Part shown: piece after piece, positions 59,994 to 64,000 of the stretch
Position numbering within the stretch: the first letter of the stretch is position 1
How the letters are laid out: each line of letters begins with the position of its first letter
Assembly (NCBI RefSeq): GCF_011067745.1
Contig: NZ_JAAMPJ010000018.1
Span: 124,001-188,000 of the forward strand
DNA from: Lentzea alba
GTDB lineage: Bacteria; Actinomycetota; Actinomycetes; Mycobacteriales; Pseudonocardiaceae
Direction of reading: 5' to 3'
Length of the DNA stretch: 64,000 nucleotides
Translations under genes and position numbers: made by a program
The notes under the pieces: model-generated
What the model was told of the DNA's origin: nothing
The model's database searches: none
The model's input: only the letters and a program-made list of their open reading frames with translations

Positions 59994-62860
59994 CTTGGCG
60001 CGGCACCGAGAACGACCACTTCTACATCGGGCGCGAGGAGGAACGCGCGGTCCTGGGCGTCGTCGACGAGGTGCGCGCGGACGGCACCAGCCGGGCGGTG
60101 CTGCTGTACGGGCCGGGCGGGGTCGGCAAGACGAGGCTCGTGCGCGAGCTCGCGGACCGCGGGCACGACGGCGCGGTGTGGATGCCGCCGATCGACGTCG
60201 ACGACTCGGAGTACTGGCTGCTGACCAACCTCGAGCACGACATCGCGGTGAGGCTGGACCCGGAGCACGAGTTCTTCGAGAAGTACTTCCACCAAGCGGC
60301 GTCGTTCGAGGACGTCACGCGGCAGCGGATCGGCCTGGAGACGATCAAGGGGCACCTGGAACGGCTCAACGAGCAGTTCGTGGAGTGCTACCGCGCGTTC
60401 GTCGCGGCCAGCGGTACCACGGTGGTGATCACGCTGGACACCGTCGAGGCGGTGCGCGGCATGTCGTCGTTCCTGGTGAAGCTCACGCAGTGGATGAAGG
60501 AGTTGCCCTCCACGGCGTTCGTGGTGTCGGGAAGGCCGGTGCGGGGCGAGGATCCGCTGCGGGAACAACTCGGCGGCGTGCACCGGCCGTTGGAGACGAG
60601 GGTCGTGGCGCTGGGCGGGTTCAGCGCTGCCGAGATCGCGGCCTACTTCGACGCGGGACCGTTGCGGGGCTCGCTCACCGCGGCCGAACGCGACCGGCTG
60701 GCCGAGCTGACCGAGGGGCATCCGCTCTGGCTCGCGCTCGCCGTCGCCTATCTCGTGCACCAGGACCCGCCGCGGGAGATGACCGAGGACGGCGAGATCA
60801 CCGACAAGCGGCGTGACCTGTTCCGGCGGCAGCTGATCACCCCATTCCGCGACACCGGGTTCTGGGCGGAGGCGATCAAACGACTCGCCGTGGTGCGGCA
60901 CAGCGTGAACCAGACGATCTGGCAGCAGCTGATGAACGACCGAGGGCTGCCCGCGGACGCCGAGTCGTGGGACGAGGCGTGGGAGCTGTTGCTGGCCCGG
61001 CCGTGGGTACGGCCGCGCGCGAACCAGCGTTACGTGACGCTGCACGACGCGCTCGCGGAGGAGCTCGCACAGCGGCTGATTCCGTTGGAGGACAGGGACG
61101 AGACGTGGCGGAAGACGCTGTGGAGGAACGCCGTGTCCGCGTACTCGGCGTTGTACCGCGAGAAGAGCTCGGAGCAGGAGCGCGAGCTGGAGTCGTTGCC
61201 CGAACGCATGAACACCATGCCGAGCACCGGCGACGAGGCGTTGCGCGAGCTGGTGCGCCTGCCCGCCGACAAGCGCGAGCTGGACCAGATCCGCACCGCC
61301 GAACTGCACTACCTGCTGCTGCTGTCCTCTGAGGACGGTACCGCCCGGTTCATCGAGTTGCACGAGGAAGCCAAGCAGGACAACGACCTGCTGTTCGAGG
61401 AGCTGATCTGCCACGAGCTCGAACGGTTCCTGCCGCACGCCCGGTTCACCGCGCCGCTGGACGACGTGCTCGGCGTCGCCGTGCGCAGGTTCCAGCGCTG
61501 GCTGATCGACGACGCGCCGGTGCGGTACCTGGAGATCACGCTGATCATCGCGTCGTTCCTCACCCACAACGAACAGCCCGCGGCCGCGATGGCGCTGCTG
61601 CAGGACGTGCCGCTGGGAGACGCGGGACCGGAGATGCGGTACCGGCTGGCGAACGAGCGCGGCAACGCGTGCATGCGCATCCCCTCCCGCATCGCCGACG
61701 CGAAGACGTTCTTCCAGGAGTCGGGGCGGCAGGCGCAGCAGCTGCCGTTGCCCGCGCAGGCCAGGCGCGTGGCGCAGGCGAACAAGGAGCTCGGCTTCTA
61801 CTACCGCAACATCGGTCAGTGGGAGGAGGCGGACAACGCCTACCGCCAGGCCAGGGACACGCTGGCGAGCGTGCTCGGACCCGGCAGCACCGACGACGCC
61901 CGCGAGGAGATGGCGTCGATCCAGACGAACTGGGCGTACCTCAAGGCGTTGCGCGGCTCGTACGTGGAGGCGCGCAACCTGATCGAGAGCGCCGTACAGG
62001 TGCGGAGGCGGCTCGGCAACCGGATCCAGGTCGGTATCTCCCTCAGCGTGTGCGGCGAGGTGCACCGCTACGAGCGGAACTTCCTGGAGGCGTGGAACGA
62101 CTACCGCGAGGCCGAGGCGATCTTCCAGGCGCACGGCAGCTGGGCGTGGCTCGGGCAGATCTTCCAGGAGCAGGCGATCTGCCTGTTGCAGGCGGAGCAG
62201 GCCGGCGTCCCGCTCGCCGGCGACGCGCTGGAGCGGGCGCAGTCGCTGATCGAACGCGCGCTCGAGATCTGCCGCGACCGGGCGATCCGCGGCTACCCGT
62301 CTGCGCTGAACCGGGCGGGCCGGATCTTCGGCATGACCGATGTGGACAGAGGGCTCGACTACCTGCAGCAGTCCATCGTGGCGGCCAAGCGGATCGCGGA
62401 CGGATGGTTCCTGTCGGCGAACATCATCGAGTACGTCGAGCTCGCCTACCGGGCGTGGTGCGCGACGGGCCGGCAGGAGTACCGCGACGACCTCGACCGG
62501 CTCACCGGTGACGTGCGCGATGCGATCACCCAGTACGACTTCTTCGACCTCAAAGGACGCTGGGAGCTCATGCGCGGGCACCTGAACGCGCAGGACTCGC
62601 TGGCGGCGGGGAACGAGGACGGACTGCGGCGGGCCGTCCTGCACTACGGCGACGGCTTCACCCTGCTCGCGGACCGGCGGGTGGGATCGCACGGCGCGGC
62701 GGCCATCTCCACGGAGTTCAAGCGGTTCCAGCAGGTCTACGATCAGCTCCCCGAGGACATGAAGATCGAGTGGTATACGGTTCTGCGCCGGATGTGGACG
62801 GCGGAGAACGAGCAGAAGCAGTTCACCTCCCTGCTCGCCCGCCTCGAACAGCTCTACTGA
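59990..62860 (+). CDS. STAND NTPase with C-terminal TPR-like repeats
   Basis: 956 residues from ATG at 59990, in GGAGGGCACATGA with the upstream stop. P-loop YGPGGVGKTR (Lys47), Walker B-like TVVITLDTVEAV, then a winged-helix region and, from about 530, tetratricopeptide-like hairpins (ELGFYYRNIGQWEEADNAY, SVCGEVHRYERNFLEAWN). No effector domain is fused. It overlaps the TIR-STAND gene and precedes the radical SAM gene by 24 bases, so the three are one unit. Predicted sensor/scaffold. Confidence 0.85.
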   Translation: MTWRGTENDHFYIGREEERAVLGVVDEVRADGTSRAVLLYGPGGVGKTRLVRELADRGHDGAVWMPPIDVDDSEYWLLTNLEHDIAVRLDPEHEFFEKYFHQAASFEDVTRQRIGLETIKGHLERLNEQFVECYRAFVAASGTTVVITLDTVEAVRGMSSFLVKLTQWMKELPSTAFVVSGRPVRGEDPLREQLGGVHRPLETRVVALGGFSAAEIAAYFDAGPLRGSLTAAERDRLAELTEGHPLWLALAVAYLVHQDPPREMTEDGEITDKRRDLFRRQLITPFRDTGFWAEAIKRLAVVRHSVNQTIWQQLMNDRGLPADAESWDEAWELLLARPWVRPRANQRYVTLHDALAEELAQRLIPLEDRDETWRKTLWRNAVSAYSALYREKSSEQERELESLPERMNTMPSTGDEALRELVRLPADKRELDQIRTAELHYLLLLSSEDGTARFIELHEEAKQDNDLLFEELICHELERFLPHARFTAPLDDVLGVAVRRFQRWLIDDAPVRYLEITLIIASFLTHNEQPAAAMALLQDVPLGDAGPEMRYRLANERGNACMRIPSRIADAKTFFQESGRQAQQLPLPAQARRVAQANKELGFYYRNIGQWEEADNAYRQARDTLASVLGPGSTDDAREEMASIQTNWAYLKALRGSYVEARNLIESAVQVRRRLGNRIQVGISLSVCGEVHRYERNFLEAWNDYREAEAIFQAHGSWAWLGQIFQEQAICLLQAEQAGVPLAGDALERAQSLIERALEICRDRAIRGYPSALNRAGRIFGMTDVDRGLDYLQQSIVAAKRIADGWFLSANIIEYVELAYRAWCATGRQEYRDDLDRLTGDVRDAITQYDFFDLKGRWELMRGHLNAQDSLAAGNEDGLRRAVLHYGDGFTLLADRRVGSHGAAAISTEFKRFQQVYDQLPEDMKIEWYTVLRRMWTAENEQKQFTSLLARLEQLY

Positions 62861-62884
62861 TCCCGCCGCAGGAGGCAGTGCACC

Positions 62885-64000
62885 ATGAGTTCGACCGGCG
62901 TCCGGGCGTTCGCGTTGTCCAGCTACGACGTGCCGCACGGGCACGAGCTGGTCGTGCGCAGTTGCGAGGACTGCGCCTGCCCCACCAGCGGCGCGCGCTC
63001 GGCGCGTCCGGACAGGACAGTCCACTCCGGACGTCCGCTCGTGCGGTCGCGGGACGTGCTGGAGATGCCGTTGGACTCGGGGCACTGGGTGCTGTTCGCC
63101 CCGCAGGGCAACGGCGGCGTCGTGGTGGTGAACGAACGCGGCCTGGACGTCTTCCGGCAGTTCCGCTCCCCCGTCGCGCCGCGCGACCTCGCCGGGCACG
63201 ACCAGGAGGCCGTCACCCAGGTGGTGCGCCGGCTGGCCGAGCAGGATCTCGTGCACGAACCGGGCTCGCCGGCTGTCGCCTCGTTCGCCGAGTCGCGCGA
63301 GCTCACGGCGTGGCTGCACGTGACGAACGCCTGCAACCTGCGTTGCACCTACTGCTACGTGCACAAGTCGTCCGACGAGATGGACACGGCGCTCGCGAAG
63401 TCCAGTGTGGACGCCCTGGTCGATTCCGCCTTGCGGCACGGCTTCCGCGCGCTTCGGCTGAAGTACGCGGGTGGCGAGGCCAGCCTGAACGCGGCCGTGC
63501 TGCTGGAGCTGCACGACCACGCGGTGGCCCGGTGCGCCGAGCACGGGCTCGATCTGAGCGCGGTCGTGCTGAGCAACGGCGTCGCGCTCTCCCCTCGCTT
63601 CACGCGCGACCTGCGGCAGCGGTCGATCAGGGTGATGATCTCGCTGGACAGCCTCGGCGAGACGCACGACGCCCAGCGCCCGACGCTGGGCGGCAAGCCG
63701 TCCGCGCACCTGGTGATGCGCACGATCGACCAGCTGATCGAGCGGGGCCTGCCGCCGCACCTGTCGATCACCATTACGTCCGGCAACACCGCGGACATCG
63801 CCTCGGTCGTCCGGTTCGCGCTGGCCAGGGACCTGACGTTCAGCTTCAACTTCTTCCGCGACAACGCCTGCACCGGCGACGCCTCCGGGCTGCGCTACGA
63901 GCAACAGGCCATGGTCGACGGCGTGGCGGACGCGTTCGCGGTGATCGAGGAGGCCATGCCGCCGTGGAGCGTGCTGGGGTCCGTGCTCGACCGCGGTCAG
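62885..64000 (+). CDS. Radical SAM peptide maturase, N-terminal part (runs off window)
   Basis: 372 codons are present; the C-terminal SPASM region would lie beyond the window. ATG at 62885 follows GGAGG. An N-terminal region with CEDCAC (residues 27-32) and a RRE/PqqD-like winged domain (about 60-125, VVVNERGLDVFRQF ... RLAEQDLV) precedes the radical SAM core with CNLRCTYC (Cys150, Cys154, Cys157), the GGEA motif (YAGGEAS) and LSNGVAL. This matches RiPP maturases of the FxsB/SPASM type that cross-link side chains in a short precursor. The precursor is not visible upstream and may lie past the end. Confidence 0.87.
   Translation, partial: MSSTGVRAFALSSYDVPHGHELVVRSCEDCACPTSGARSARPDRTVHSGRPLVRSRDVLEMPLDSGHWVLFAPQGNGGVVVVNERGLDVFRQFRSPVAPRDLAGHDQEAVTQVVRRLAEQDLVHEPGSPAVASFAESRELTAWLHVTNACNLRCTYCYVHKSSDEMDTALAKSSVDALVDSALRHGFRALRLKYAGGEASLNAAVLLELHDHAVARCAEHGLDLSAVVLSNGVALSPRFTRDLRQRSIRVMISLDSLGETHDAQRPTLGGKPSAHLVMRTIDQLIERGLPPHLSITITSGNTADIASVVRFALARDLTFSFNFFRDNACTGDASGLRYEQQAMVDGVADAFAVIEEAMPPWSVLGSVLDRGQ

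Noticed and set aside
59852..63904. 1350-codon open frame on the minus strand across the TIR-STAND, STAND-TPR and maturase genes
   Set aside because: Shadow frame: the plus strand shows P-loops, a TIR domain, a CX3CX2C cluster and ribosome sites at each start.
1..64000. tRNA, rRNA, CRISPR arrays, insertion sequences, phage integrase or attachment sites
   Set aside because: No cloverleaf-like T-loop motifs, no repeat-spacer pattern and no transposase or integrase reading frame were recognised by eye.

Overview
The window is GC-rich actinobacterial DNA with dense short-gap operons, many 4-nt ATGA/GTGA overlaps and leaderless starts. A SARP regulator, LacI-controlled sugar uptake and an arabinogalactan-type arabinosyltransferase operon (EmbC-like enzyme, PAP2 phosphatase, UbiA-like prenyltransferase) point to a filamentous, wall-arabinan-containing actinomycete of the Pseudonocardiaceae type (Lentzea/Saccharothrix/Actinosynnema-like). 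That placement is an inference from gene content; no rRNA or tRNA gene is visible.

Layout. 1-4.6 kb: tail of a TPR protein, secreted S33 peptidase, two-component pair, orphan sugar-binding lipoprotein with LacI-type palindromes upstream. 4.6-10.4 kb: AfsR-like SARP, Pro-rich anchored protein, two secreted CHAP proteins. 10.4-15.1 kb: secreted subtilase divergent from an ECF sigma gene, with a mirror-symmetric promoter pair between them, plus a membrane protein. 15.1-24 kb: galactoside-type utilisation cluster (LacI, GH36, ABC binding protein and two permeases, secreted GH-A glycosidase) with matching operators. 24.2-28.5 kb: an NB-ARC/TPR protein and a P-loop ATPase that share a RHIM/BASS-like amyloid motif, one at its N-terminus and the other at its C-terminus. 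28.5-32.3 kb: TetR-type regulator, small winged-helix protein, PPDK lacking its C-terminal half and a histidine phosphatase, tied together by two near-identical promoter/operators. 32.3-38.8 kb: glycosyltransferase, flippase, arabinan operon. 38.9-46.8 kb: MarR/FAD monooxygenase, PhzF-like protein, SpoIIE-type phosphatase with a CarH-like B12 photosensor, BMP lipoprotein, DUF1345, STAS, DsbA/FrnE-like protein. 46.9-49.8 kb: probable Zur-controlled CobW pair with a C39-like protein.

49.8-64 kb is accessory and the most interesting part. An NB-ARC protein with a C-terminal TIR domain is followed, after a strong hairpin, by a tight six-gene operon: a membrane protein with a cytosolic TIR-like domain and an external propeller, a stand-alone TIR-like protein, a caspase-like protease, a SLOG-type Rossmann protein, a DUF6338 membrane protein and a small Pro-rich protein. 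This looks like an abortive-infection/conflict operon. Next come a TIR-STAND protein, a STAND-TPR protein and the start of a radical SAM peptide maturase, reminiscent of FxSxx-COOH-type peptide systems; the window ends inside the maturase.

The window holds five STAND-type NTPases (near 4.6, 24.2, 50.1, 58.2 and 60 kb) and four TIR or TIR-like domains, a strong concentration of signalling and immunity architecture.
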